From the NCBI GenBank assembly GCA_030730365.1, contig JANQVJ010000056.1, forward strand, positions 161,962 to 225,961: 64,000 nucleotides of DNA, read 5' to 3'. Numbering within the stretch: position 1 is the stretch's first letter; every line of letters begins with the position of its first letter. The position numbers and the translations under genes are program-made. The notes beneath the pieces were generated by a model, which was not told the DNA's origin, made no database searches, and saw nothing but the letters and a program-made list of their open reading frames with translations. Below, piece after piece: positions 44,766-53,537 of the stretch. The stretch comes from Verrucomicrobiales bacterium. GTDB lineage: Bacteria; Verrucomicrobiota; Verrucomicrobiia; Verrucomicrobiales; DEV007.

Positions 44766-45362
44766 ATGACAGAAAAGCGCGTCATGCGAAAACCGGATCC
44801 CGATCTGGATCTGGTGGAGCGGGCCCGCCGGGGTGATACCCGTGCCTTTGACGAGCTCGTGGGGAAATACACTCCTAAGCTCTACGGCCTGGTCTATCAC
44901 ATGACCTCAAACCGCGAGGACACCAACGACATCCTCCAGGACGTTTTCGCCAAGGCCTACCGGTCGATCAAGCGCTTTCGCGGTAAGTCCTCGTTCTATA
45001 CGTGGATCTATTCGATCGCAACGAACATGACCTTGAACTTTCTCAAAAAGCGGAACCGCCGCCGCACCATGAGCCTCGACGACATCGACCTCTCGATCGA
45101 GAATGACCGGAATTTCATCGAGGCCACCTCAAAGAGCGACCCAGTGCGCGAAGCCAATCTTTCAGAGTTGCAGGAAAGATTGAACATGGCCATGCAGCAG
45201 CTGTCAGTAGACCATCGGGCGGTGGTCACCATGTTCGACATCCAGGGGATGCCACACTCGGAAATTTCGAAGATTCTCGGAGTTTCCGAGGGAACAGTGC
45301 GGTCACGGCTCTTCTACGCGCACAGGTTGCTGCAATCCCACCTCGAAGACTTCCGAAAGTAG
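44766..45362 (+). CDS. ECF-type sigma-70 family sigma factor
   Basis: A 198-residue sigma factor with region 2 (FDELVGKYTPKLYGLVY ... DILQDVFAKAYRSIKRF ... SFYTWIYSIATNMTLNFLKKR, about 27-100) and region 4 (LSVDHRAVVTMFDIQGM, then HSEISKILGVSEGTVRSRL, about 140-190). The ATG at 44766 has GAAGG eight bases upstream. An in-frame ATG at 44616, overlapping the thioredoxin gene, would add 50 low-complexity residues. It is followed by a candidate anti-sigma factor and a PDZ protein, as in RpoE-type stress operons. Confidence 0.9.
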   Translation: MTEKRVMRKPDPDLDLVERARRGDTRAFDELVGKYTPKLYGLVYHMTSNREDTNDILQDVFAKAYRSIKRFRGKSSFYTWIYSIATNMTLNFLKKRNRRRTMSLDDIDLSIENDRNFIEATSKSDPVREANLSELQERLNMAMQQLSVDHRAVVTMFDIQGMPHSEISKILGVSEGTVRSRLFYAHRLLQSHLEDFRK

Positions 45363-45444
45363 TCTTTACCGGTTTGCGACCCGATCTGTGATTGAAAAAG
45401 TCCAGAAGCAAACCTTTATTACTACTCTGTTCCTTGAGAAGGTG

Positions 45445-45930
45445 ATGAAAGACTCCGAAGATATCCAACGTTTGATCCGCCTTAAAAAATACGAGACGCC
45501 CGGCGACGAGTATTTCCGGAACTTCCTGGAAGAATTCAAGGAACACCAGCGTAGCCAGATGCTCCAACAATCGGCGCGGGGACTTCTCCTTGAAAGGCTT
45601 TCGATGTGGTTTGATGAAATCAACGGCACCCGCTGGCTCGTCCCCGCCGGCGCCACTGCCGCTGCGGCGATTGTTCTCGGAATCTACGCAATCCGCCCCC
45701 CTCTCTCTGAAAACGGCGAATCCGATACCGCCTCGCTCTCCGGAAACCGTTTCCTAGAAGCCTCCGCCGACCATTCCTCCCCCGAGCTTGCGCCGGCAGT
45801 GGACGATCAGATTATCACCATCCAACTGCCGCGGCCCGACCAGCGTGTTCCCGGATTTGGAACCGTGGACCAACCGGAGGTGCAGGGTCTCGTGCCCGCC
45901 TCGGCACGAGCCACTTTCAGGGAACTCTGA
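45445..45930 (+). CDS. Single-pass membrane protein, candidate anti-sigma factor
   Basis: A 161-residue protein. A charged cytosolic N-terminus (IQRLIRLKKYETPGDEYFRN, 7-26, then FLEEFKEHQRSQML) is followed by a membrane helix at about 64-82 and an extracytoplasmic tail ending LVPASARATFREL. The topology is that of a membrane anti-sigma factor such as RseA, but there is no zinc motif and no recognised family. It lies 82 bp downstream of the sigma factor and 11 bp before the PDZ protein. AGAAGG precedes the ATG at 45445. Confidence 0.65.
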   Translation: MKDSEDIQRLIRLKKYETPGDEYFRNFLEEFKEHQRSQMLQQSARGLLLERLSMWFDEINGTRWLVPAGATAAAAIVLGIYAIRPPLSENGESDTASLSGNRFLEASADHSSPELAPAVDDQIITIQLPRPDQRVPGFGTVDQPEVQGLVPASARATFREL

Positions 45931-45941
45931 TTTCCGCCGAC

Positions 45942-46844
45942 ATGACCGCTCGTTTTGCAGCCTTGCTCATCCTCACTCTTCAGGCGAGCTTTCAATGCCT
46001 CACCTCAGCGCAGGAGGCGCACTCGACCGTCACCGTTGTCTGGAACAGTGAGGTTCGCAGCCCGGGTATTTGCGTCGACAAACCAACCTGGTTCATCAGC
46101 GTCATCCCCGCCTCGTTACCCCTTGACGGTCTCACCAAAGCCACCTTGCAAGTCGATGGAGAATCGATTGAGACACGGGTTGTTTTTCTTGACGGCTCAG
46201 AACGACTCTGTCTGCTCGAAACCGCCGCGCCAATCACCGGTCTCACCCCCGCCCCGCTTGCTCTCGCCGGCGATCTCAAGGGCGGTCAAAAATTGAATTG
46301 TCTCTCGAAACGTTCCGCCTGCCTCACCACGGTGGCGGGGAAGGACTGGTCCCATCGGGGAGAACAGTTTCAGATGCCAATGTTACGTGTCCGCGTGGCC
46401 AATCCCGAAGAATTCTGCGCGGCCGGGACTCCTCTTGTCTGCGAACAAGGGAAGCTTGTCGGGATCCTCACCGGAAATCATCTTGACGACAGCGGCGAAG
46501 GACACGCCATCCCTGTCGCCCGGGTCCGCAAACTCCTCGTCGACGTCAAAATGCACAAGCGGTCCGGTCCGGTCCGTGTCGGCCTCGTCTTTCACAACCA
46601 GTCATCCACTCCCGAGGTGGTCGATGTTAAGCCCGGCTCTCCCGCGGAGCGCAGCGGTCTCGAAGTCGGGGATGTCATCCTCTCGATAGACGGCACTGAA
46701 ACGGAATCCCTCGACGATCTTGTGGAAGTGATCCACCATTTGCCCGCGGGCACCGAGACACCCTTGCGTGTTCTCCGGGGTCTCAGTGAGAAAAATCTCA
46801 CGATCATCCCGGAGTTTGCGGAAATGACCGCCGCGGCCCGCTGA
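45942..46844 (+). CDS. Secreted HtrA-like PDZ protein with apparently lost active site
   Basis: A 300-residue exported protein with signal peptide (1-24), a chymotrypsin-like domain (about 30-200) and a PDZ domain (about 205-295: VVDVKPGSPAERSGLEVGDV). The HtrA catalytic Ser motif (GNSGGPL) is replaced by EEFCAAGTPLVCEQG, and no His of the TNNHVV type is seen, so it should be inactive as a protease. The FAIP-like HAIPVARV is kept. Next to sigma and anti-sigma genes it may act as a peptide-sensing regulator. Confidence 0.75.
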   Translation: MTARFAALLILTLQASFQCLTSAQEAHSTVTVVWNSEVRSPGICVDKPTWFISVIPASLPLDGLTKATLQVDGESIETRVVFLDGSERLCLLETAAPITGLTPAPLALAGDLKGGQKLNCLSKRSACLTTVAGKDWSHRGEQFQMPMLRVRVANPEEFCAAGTPLVCEQGKLVGILTGNHLDDSGEGHAIPVARVRKLLVDVKMHKRSGPVRVGLVFHNQSSTPEVVDVKPGSPAERSGLEVGDVILSIDGTETESLDDLVEVIHHLPAGTETPLRVLRGLSEKNLTIIPEFAEMTAAAR

Positions 46845-46866
46845 AGGGAGATTGGGACGGCCCTCT

Positions 46867-47478
46867 TCAAATGCCCACGCGCCCTTGCAGTGCCCGCATC
46901 AAAGTGAGTTCGTCGGCACTCCCCAGCCCTCCCCCCGCAGGCAGTCCCTGAGCAAGACGGGTCACCTGCACCTCGGAAAAACCGGAGAGCACCTCCCCAA
47001 GGTAGTTCGAAGTGGCCTCACCCTCGACATCTGAACTCAAGGCGAGGATCACCTCGGTAAAAGCCCCGGACCTCAATCGTTCGATCAATTCACGAATACG
47101 GAGATCTTCGGGGCCTACGTTATCGAGGGGCGAGATTCGGCCCCGTAGCGAGTGATAGTGTCCGCGGAAAGCACCCGATCGCTCGAGCGGCAGGATGTCG
47201 GTCGGCTGCTCCACGATACAAAGGAGATGGGCCTCGCGCTCATGCCCGTCGCAAACAGCACAACCATGATCCTCGGTGGAGAAAAACCCGCAGGTGTTGC
47301 ATTCAAAAACCAAAGATCCGGCCTTTCTAAGAACCTCAGCGAACGGCTCCGTCGTCACCCCCCCCTGCTGCATCAGCCATACCGCAATGCGCTCGGCACT
47401 CTTCGGCCCGATCCCCGGTAGCTGCTTGAGATGAGATACGAGCGCCTTGACCGGCTCGGGATAGTCCACTTGTGCCAT
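46867..47478 (-). CDS. recR: Recombination protein RecR
   Basis: A 203-residue recombination mediator that works with RecF/RecO. The helix-hairpin-helix LPGIGPKSAERIA is at 20-32, the four-Cys zinc site at Cys60, Cys63, Cys73 and Cys76, and a Toprim domain follows (LCIVEQPTDILPLERSGAF, EVILALSSDVEGEAT). The C-terminus VTRLAQGLPAGGGLGSADE is invariant in the family. Length is normal. It is convergent with the PDZ gene and 18 bp downstream of the cyclase-like gene. Confidence 0.96.
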   Translation of the reverse strand: MAQVDYPEPVKALVSHLKQLPGIGPKSAERIAVWLMQQGGVTTEPFAEVLRKAGSLVFECNTCGFFSTEDHGCAVCDGHEREAHLLCIVEQPTDILPLERSGAFRGHYHSLRGRISPLDNVGPEDLRIRELIERLRSGAFTEVILALSSDVEGEATSNYLGEVLSGFSEVQVTRLAQGLPAGGGLGSADELTLMRALQGRVGI

Positions 47479-47496
47479 ACGAAAATTAGAAAATTC

Positions 47497-48804
47497 CTAC
47501 ATCATCGAGACCAGTCTCGCGTGCCCTTCGTCGGTAAGTTCGCGAACAAGACGGTTCGAGGACGACGCGGGCGAGGCCACCCCCTCCTCGGAAAGACCGA
47601 TCAAATACGCCGCCGGAGCGTCGTTGGATCCCGGCAGCTTTGAACGGCTGAAGCAATCGAGTGAGGCTTCAAAGTTCTTTTCCCGCAAATGGATGACCCC
47701 CTTCCAGAAAAGGTCCCGTCGCCTCCTTTCCTCTTCGGTGAACTGCTCAGTCGCCGCGAGCAGTTGATATATCTCGGTCATATGATTGCTCGCCGGATCG
47801 TAATACATCTCAAGGGGTCGAACCTCCATGACGCCCTCCACGAGACGAAAGGTGTCCGGCCCTATCAAGAGGTCGGATCCGTAACGCAAATTCGCAAGGG
47901 CTAGCCGCCGCGAGTAATCCGTCACCTCACCAATCCCACTGTAAAAGAAATTTCCTGGAGCCCCGTAGACACCCACTGTCATCCGGCCTGAGCTTATCCC
48001 GACACCACTACTGAGCGGTCGGAACCACCGCGTTTCACACTCCTGACTCAGATTTCGCAGCCGGTTGCGGAGTTCCAGCGCCGCCCGGCAAGCCTGGGAG
48101 GCGTGATCATCAGCTGTTTTCAGCATACCGAAAGAAACCCGGACCAGTTCGGGACTCGACTCGTCAAGATACCCCCCCCGGGAGAGCAGGAAGGTCGACA
48201 CACTGCGAATAAAAAGGTTACTTACCTTTAACAACTCGGACGGCTCGAGCGCATTCTGGAGGTCTTCATAATTGAATATTCGGCAGGTCAATACCGTGAC
48301 ATCCCTCGATGCACCCTTGAAATCCGGCGGGTCGGCAGCCTCGAGCAGTTCATTGAAGGTGAGACTCGATACCCGGGGTCCAAGCACCTCTTCGAGAACA
48401 CGCTTTCGCAAGCCCTTTTCGGTACCCGCATAGGCGAGCGCCGTCACAGAGGAGAGCATCGCCGCCGCCAAAGGCGCGAAAGGGTCGACGAGAAAGCCAT
48501 ACAACGCAAAGGTCGGCGAAATTCCCGCGAGCACGGATACCCCCGAAAGAGCGATGAGCACTTTCTGAAACTGGCGCGAGACATCGATCACCCACCATGC
48601 CATTCCAATCGCAACGATGGCGATCAACGGAATCTCGAGCCATTTAATCCTTAAAAACTCGCCGGAAAAAATCCCGAGAGAGGTATACTGATCCCCCAAC
48701 CACGCCACCATCGCCTCAAATGCCCCGAGAAGATACAGCGTTAGCACCACCACGGCGACCGCACTACCTATTGTTAGGGCTGTTAGTAAATATCGTCGCA
48801 TCAT
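47497..48804 (-). CDS. Membrane protein with degenerate class III nucleotide cyclase domain
   Basis: A 435-residue protein with several membrane helices in the first 130 residues, a cyclase homology domain (about 165-350) and a helical C-terminus. The catalytic residues look lost: the first metal Asp position in VLTCRIFNYED is Arg175, the Lys/GD motif reads GGYLDESSPELVRVSFG (Glu215, Pro218-Glu219), and the transition-state Asn position reads GEVTDYSRRLA. A pseudo-cyclase that senses or binds a nucleotide or partner is more likely than an enzyme. The start could be 48804 or 48801. Confidence 0.72.
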   Translation of the reverse strand: MMRRYLLTALTIGSAVAVVVLTLYLLGAFEAMVAWLGDQYTSLGIFSGEFLRIKWLEIPLIAIVAIGMAWWVIDVSRQFQKVLIALSGVSVLAGISPTFALYGFLVDPFAPLAAAMLSSVTALAYAGTEKGLRKRVLEEVLGPRVSSLTFNELLEAADPPDFKGASRDVTVLTCRIFNYEDLQNALEPSELLKVSNLFIRSVSTFLLSRGGYLDESSPELVRVSFGMLKTADDHASQACRAALELRNRLRNLSQECETRWFRPLSSGVGISSGRMTVGVYGAPGNFFYSGIGEVTDYSRRLALANLRYGSDLLIGPDTFRLVEGVMEVRPLEMYYDPASNHMTEIYQLLAATEQFTEEERRRRDLFWKGVIHLREKNFEASLDCFSRSKLPGSNDAPAAYLIGLSEEGVASPASSSNRLVRELTDEGHARLVSMM

Positions 48805-49048
48805 TGGCTCGATCTCTGGTAGAAAACCGGCGACCTCCCCTGAAAAATCTAGAGAGAGCGACGTAGGCTTTCCACGCTACGAAAAGGATAGATCCTGCTG
48901 AGTTAGGAGCAAGACCAGACTGTCAACAAAGCGCCATCACCTCAAAATTCCCATTTTTCCCGGGAAAACTGCGCTAATTTCCAGCTTTCTTTTTCTCAAC
49001 GAGGGTGTTTTCGGCACATCAGAGGGTGATTGGGGCGCCCATATCAGA

Positions 49049-49428
49049 ATGAAAATCGCTAAACTCGCCTTACTCATCTGTCCTCTCGCACTCGCCGACC
49101 CGCGTTCGTCCGAGGGGCAGGCAAAGATCGCCGGGGGAACAAAGGCCACCTCCTACCCTCGGATGGCCGCAGTCGCCAGCACTACCGGTGGATCGCTCTT
49201 CGATCGGCAATTTTGCGGCGGCTCACTGATCGCACCGGACTGGATCCTCCATATCTTTTCAGTGGCTCCTCCGGTAAAATTTCGGTGAGCTACCGGGCCC
49301 CAGTGCGTCTCCGAAATGGGAAGTCAAAAACGTTACTCTCAATCCGCACAAATGATCCCTCGGCGCTGAGCTACACCTTTAGACTCGAGGCGAACTACCG
49401 GAAGGGTATCCGCCGATTTCGTTTCTAA
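49049..49428 (+). pseudogene. Trypsin-family serine protease remnant
   Basis: The first 79 codons (49049-49288) begin with a signal peptide and the S1 activation and core motifs KIAGGTKATSYPRMAAV and FCGGSLIAPDWIL. The expected TAAHC follows in neither frame. Instead a frameshift near 49250 joins to a different frame that ends with a beta-rich tail (GKISVSYRAPVRLRNGK, 49260-49428). A large internal deletion with loss of the catalytic triad is the simplest reading. It is divergent from the cyclase-like gene. Confidence 0.65.
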
Positions 49429-49488
49429 CCCTCCCTTTCAGTATTTGCGAGACTTCCCCCGTCTCCCGGGGCCGGTCACAAGCGATAC

Positions 49489-50877
49489 TCAGTGAACCGG
49501 AGCCCTGCGAAGTACTGATTTTTTCTTTTTTCCGGTAAAAGCCCCCTTTAGCAACCTGCGATTGAGGCGCTTGAACAAGTGCGTCGTAGCGGCCCCGGTG
49601 AGCCATTCGTCATGAAGATGATGGGAAATCGCTGCTGTCCGCGCATGCGCTGTCTTCGCCGTGTTTGCGATGAGCCGCGCGCTCATCCCTGTCTCGCGGC
49701 AGAAGCACTCCAAAGACTCTTGATACCGATGATGCAGCCAGGTAGCGTGCTGCTGCAGCACGGATAGATCAGCCGAGAGAGCCTCGTCCAGAGCGATGGC
49801 CCAGTCCTCATCATCTGCGAACTCGATCGGGACACTCTCATGCTCCCACAATTCACAATAGCTAACGGTGGCAGGTGAGCTCGACGGAACGTTAATGCGG
49901 GCGACGCCACCCGACATACAAATCACACGCGAACTAAGGCAACTGCCGCAATAGAGCCGGGCATGAAGGAGGAAGGACGCCACCTCCCAGATATTGTCAG
50001 ATCCGAACTCGGCCGCCTGCCACTCCGGAAAAGCCTCGACCCAACGGCGTAAGTTCTCCGGTCGGCGATCATCAAGCGCTTTGACCGCCTCAAAAAAGAC
50101 CAGTCCCAGCCCGTCGCGGTCACAGACTTCCCGCAAGGCCGCCGTCATCCGCTCGAAATCCTTTTCACTCACCCCGCTCACCTCGACTGCGATCCATCCG
50201 TTCGGGAAGCGGTGCCGAATAGCGTCGAGTGATGCGCTGTCGCGGGCTTCGCGCAATTGCCGGGCGCAGACCTGTGGCAACACGCTCAGACCACAGGGCA
50301 TTCGCTCGACCTCGATACCCTCAGCCTCAAGGAAGTTCGCTCCGTTCTCATCTCTTACCCCGACGAACTGAGCCTGACGAAGGACCGCGAGCAGATTATT
50401 TTTCGCCGATTCATCGAGTTTCCCTGGGTCAGGAAGGCCGATCGCATGAAAGCTCAACCCTGCCCCGTAGAATTCGCCTTCGGGAGCAAGGAGGTAGGCA
50501 AAATCTCCCAACTGGCCTGAGCGTCGCCGTACGTAGTTGTTCAACTCGTCACGCCCGCCAAACATCGCGAGACTCTCAAAACGTTGCGCCTCTTCCCCGC
50601 CCGCAGCGGACTGGTAGCCCTCAACGAGCCCGATTGAGATATCCATCCCGCCGAAATGGACCAGATTCAGTTGAGCCCCCCTCATCTCAAGGACGCACTC
50701 TCCATAATTTCGAACTGAGTGTCCACCCACCGCTGTCAGGTCCGCGGTGACAAGACCGGCGCACCGCAATCGCGAAAAATTGATCAGACGAGTGAGAACA
50801 TGAGGCATCAAAAGATCACCAAGCCGATACTGATCCGAAGCGCCAACGAGCAGGGCCTCCTGCGATACCGAGGTCAT
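49489..50877 (-). CDS. Polysaccharide pyruvyl transferase-like protein
   Basis: A 462-residue protein. The N-terminal QYRLGDLLMPHVLTRL, a middle AYLLAPEGEFYGAG, then VGVRDENGANFLEAEGIEV and a late DNIWEVASFLLHARLYCGSCLSS follow the order of the PF04230 family (pyruvyl transfer onto surface polysaccharides). The start at ATG 50877 is well supported by GGAGGT seven bases upstream, one of the few strong ribosome-binding sites in the window. A start at 51006 is possible but not supported. It stands alone, so the target glycan is unknown. Confidence 0.68.
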   Translation of the reverse strand: MTSVSQEALLVGASDQYRLGDLLMPHVLTRLINFSRLRCAGLVTADLTAVGGHSVRNYGECVLEMRGAQLNLVHFGGMDISIGLVEGYQSAAGGEEAQRFESLAMFGGRDELNNYVRRRSGQLGDFAYLLAPEGEFYGAGLSFHAIGLPDPGKLDESAKNNLLAVLRQAQFVGVRDENGANFLEAEGIEVERMPCGLSVLPQVCARQLREARDSASLDAIRHRFPNGWIAVEVSGVSEKDFERMTAALREVCDRDGLGLVFFEAVKALDDRRPENLRRWVEAFPEWQAAEFGSDNIWEVASFLLHARLYCGSCLSSRVICMSGGVARINVPSSSPATVSYCELWEHESVPIEFADDEDWAIALDEALSADLSVLQQHATWLHHRYQESLECFCRETGMSARLIANTAKTAHARTAAISHHLHDEWLTGAATTHLFKRLNRRLLKGAFTGKKKKSVLRRAPVH

Positions 50878-51669
50878 TTCATTGACCTCCGTGAGCGGCG
50901 CGACCCAGCCCAATCCGGGAAGATGATGCGCGGCACTTTCAGCCGGCCTCTCCGGTAAAGATGAACCCCCGGAACAAAAGCTTAAGGTATTATGACCAGT
51001 CGACATGCCATAATCATAAAGCGATCTAGATTATTTACAATAACTAATAAAATTTTCCCGATTCTTCCCGAAATTTCCCCCAAAAAATCAAAAAATCCGA
51101 AGGGATCCATTCAACGGTGAACCCGCCCGGCCCGTTGCAAGGCGAGAAGGCGTTTCAGGGACTGCCTTTCCGCCTCTGGAGTTGCGGGGTCGGCGATGAG
51201 CGAACGAAGGTTCTCTTCCTCCAGCCAGATGAGGACGGATCTAGCCCAATTCGGACCTCAACGTTCTCCCGACACTATCCCTTTCCCCAGAATGGCAGGG
51301 CCAGACCCGAAGCCACCTGACTCTCTGCCGCCTGATCACCGTTCGGGGCCTGCGATATCAAGGCGGGGGTCGGGAGGAAGGTCACCGCAGAGATTACACA
51401 AAGAGAGCAACGGGAAATCTTCATCACAATAAAAACTCGGAAATCACGAGAATTTCCGCCTTTCAGGTTTGACCCTTCTCTCCCCGACCTGATTCAATCT
51501 CCTTTTATAAAACTTACCCTCCCGCCGGAATCCCTGATATTTCATGCCTTCCGGCGCTTGACATCGGCTGCAAACCACATAGATTCCCGTCCCTCCCGCC
51601 TCAGGGGCTCATTTTAAACGGACATACTGCCTCCGTTTCAACTGTAGCGGGAGATTATTGATCTGGGAA
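50878..51669. other. Long divergent non-coding region before rplM
   Basis: A 792-bp gap. An AT-rich patch (about 51010-51100) is a likely promoter area for the leftward gene. Middle open frames (51117-51320 and others) show no domains. The rplM promoter is at 51558-51585, leaving an 80-bp leader. Confidence 0.5.
51558..51585 (+). promoter_or_regulatory. Probable sigma-70 promoter for rplM-rpsI
   Basis: TTGACA (51558-51563) and TAGATT (51580-51585) are spaced by 16 bp. They sit about 85 bp upstream of the rplM ATG. Confidence 0.55.
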
Positions 51670-52098
51670 ATGAAAACCTTTTCTGCCAAAGCTGAAGAAA
51701 TTGAACGCCAGTGGCATGTCATCGATGCCGATGGCAAAGTCCTTGGCGCCGTCGCCGTTGCCGCCGCCAACCTCCTTCGCGGGAAAGGGAAGCCGATTTT
51801 CACCTCGCATGTCGATTGCGGCGACTATGTTGTCATCATCAATGCCGATAAGGTGCGCCTCACCGGTAACAAAGAAGAAACCAAGATTTACACGAGCTAC
51901 TCGGGTTATGTCGGCGGTCAAAAGCGCGAGTCTGTTGCCAAGGTTCGTTCACGCCGTCCCGAGCTTCTCGTCGAGCGTGCGGTCCGCGGGATGATCCCTC
52001 ACAACCGCCTTGGTCGCCAGATCTTCAAAAAACTCAAGATCTACACAGGAGCCGAGCATCCTCACGATGCTCAGCAGGTGAAGGCTTTCGAAATTTAA
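51670..52098 (+). CDS. rplM: 50S ribosomal protein L13
   Basis: A 142-residue ribosomal protein of the large subunit. The N-terminus MKTFSAKAEEIERQWHVIDA, GDYVVIINADKVRLTGNK and the C-terminal GRQIFKKLKIYTGAEHPH are all conserved L13 features. The ATG at 51670 matches the family N-terminus; a TTG at 51658 is in frame but not needed. It is cotranscribed with rpsI 24 bp downstream, the usual arrangement. Confidence 0.97.
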   Translation: MKTFSAKAEEIERQWHVIDADGKVLGAVAVAAANLLRGKGKPIFTSHVDCGDYVVIINADKVRLTGNKEETKIYTSYSGYVGGQKRESVAKVRSRRPELLVERAVRGMIPHNRLGRQIFKKLKIYTGAEHPHDAQQVKAFEI

Positions 52099-52122
52099 TC
52101 TCATCTCCCCCAACCTGTTATC

Positions 52123-52512
52123 ATGAGCGAATCCTTTTCAGCCACCGGTCGTCGCAAGACCGCATCCGCCCGCGTCACTCTTGTGCCCGGCACCGGACAG
52201 ATCACCATCAACAAGCGCGCCTTCGAGGAATACTTCGGGACTCTTTCTCTCCAGAACAAAGTTCTCCATCCCTTTCAGGCAGCAAACGTGTCCAATCAAT
52301 ACGATGCCACGATCAGCGCCGCCGGCGGTGGTGTGAGCGGCCAGATCGGCGCGATCCAACTCGGGATCGCCCGTGCCCTCCTCAAAACCAATCCCGATCT
52401 TCGCGATGCACTTCGTGAAGACGATCTCCTGACCCGTGATCCCCGCAAGAAAGAGCGCAAGAAGCCCGGCCAGCCCAAGGCTCGGAAACGCTTCCAGTTC
52501 TCGAAGCGTTAA
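52123..52512 (+). CDS. rpsI: 30S ribosomal protein S9
   Basis: A 129-residue small-subunit protein with the S9 pattern: ATGRRKTASARVTLVPGTG at the N-terminus, ISAAGGGVSGQIGAIQLGIARAL in the middle, and the basic C-terminal tail ending KARKRFQFSKR, which reaches the P-site tRNA. It follows rplM and is terminated by the hairpin at 52542. Confidence 0.97.
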   Translation: MSESFSATGRRKTASARVTLVPGTGQITINKRAFEEYFGTLSLQNKVLHPFQAANVSNQYDATISAAGGGVSGQIGAIQLGIARALLKTNPDLRDALREDDLLTRDPRKKERKKPGQPKARKRFQFSKR

Positions 52513-52541
52513 TCCATCGGGAAAGCCTATTCCTTTCGACC

Positions 52542-52580
52542 AAACAGGGTTGGGTGCTTCACTCAGCCCTGTTTTGTTTT
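52542..52580 (+). terminator. Intrinsic terminator of rplM-rpsI
   Basis: The AAACAGGG and CCCTGTTT arms extend inward through further pairs, two of them G-U on the plus strand, to a 15-bp stem, followed by the T-rich ttttgtttt. It lies 30 bp after rpsI. Confidence 0.85.
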
Positions 52581-52716
52581 GGCCGACCAACGCCTCGGTT
52601 GCGTTCCCGAATCGCCTGAATGAAAAGGCCCGGCCGCGACCACGAGAGCAATTCTGTTACTCACTGCAGGCCCCGGAATGGTCCGGCCGAAGTAATCAGA
52701 CACGGGGAGAAGATAA

Positions 52717-53475
52717 TCAGCCATCCGCCTCGGTGCCCTCAACCTGACTCTTCCCGTCGAGATGAAGTCGCTTGGCAGCACGCTTATGACCGAGGTGACG
52801 AATGTCTTCGGCATTAGTCAGAAAAACAGCGTCTTCCCCGATGTTAACCGAGTGGTCCCCCACTCGCTCGAGACTGCGCACCATGAAGATGAGATGGAGA
52901 ACCTGTTTGATCTGTCCCGACTCGCGATCCATCCTTTTCGAAAGTTCGCGGATGACGTTACTGTGGGCTTCGTCAAGATCCCGATCACGGGCATAGAGCG
53001 ACAACGCCAGCTCAGTGTTCCCTTCGGCGTAGGACTTTATCGCATCGCGGAAGAGACCAAGTGCTTTCTCATAGACCGGCTCGATCAGCACCACTTCAGC
53101 GATCTCCGGATGCTTTAGCACCTTGCGCGCCCGGCGGGCGATGCTGTGAGCCTCGTCTGAAATACGCTCGAGGTTATTGGCCACCTTCATTCCCGCGATG
53201 ATTTCGCGCAGATCACCGGCTACAGGATTAAACCGCATCAGAATCTCGAAGGAGTCGGCATCAATCCGTCGCTCGAGCTGATTGACCTCGTCATCCTCGG
53301 CAATTGCGTCGTTGCACAACTCGGTGTTGCGGGTAAGGAGACCACGGATCGCATGTTCAAGATTCTGTTCCGCGATGCTGGCCATGCGCAGGACATTATT
53401 CCTCGCATCGCGCAAGGCGCTCTCAAAACTCCCCAGAATGTGCACCGAATCAGTCATTTCGAAATTTAACGTCAT
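52717..53475 (-). CDS. phoU: Phosphate signalling protein PhoU
   Basis: A protein of about 252 residues made of two PhoU three-helix repeats. The metal-binding motifs are present: MKVANNLERISDEAHSIARR in the first repeat and MVRSLERVGDHSVNIGEDAV in the second (E/DxxxD type). PhoU controls phosphate uptake through the Pst transporter and PhoR. No pst genes are adjacent. The start is either ATG 53475 or ATG 53457; neither has a clear ribosome-binding site. Confidence 0.9.
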   Translation of the reverse strand: MTLNFEMTDSVHILGSFESALRDARNNVLRMASIAEQNLEHAIRGLLTRNTELCNDAIAEDDEVNQLERRIDADSFEILMRFNPVAGDLREIIAGMKVANNLERISDEAHSIARRARKVLKHPEIAEVVLIEPVYEKALGLFRDAIKSYAEGNTELALSLYARDRDLDEAHSNVIRELSKRMDRESGQIKQVLHLIFMVRSLERVGDHSVNIGEDAVFLTNAEDIRHLGHKRAAKRLHLDGKSQVEGTEADG

Positions 53476-53537
53476 TTTTTGAAAATACAAAGATTGCCGT
53501 AAAATGAATTGATGTGGATTAGCCGCCCGCGAGCCAG

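Noticed and set aside
51117-51320. Small forward frame upstream of rplM
   Set aside because: Composition is not protein-like and no motif is visible.
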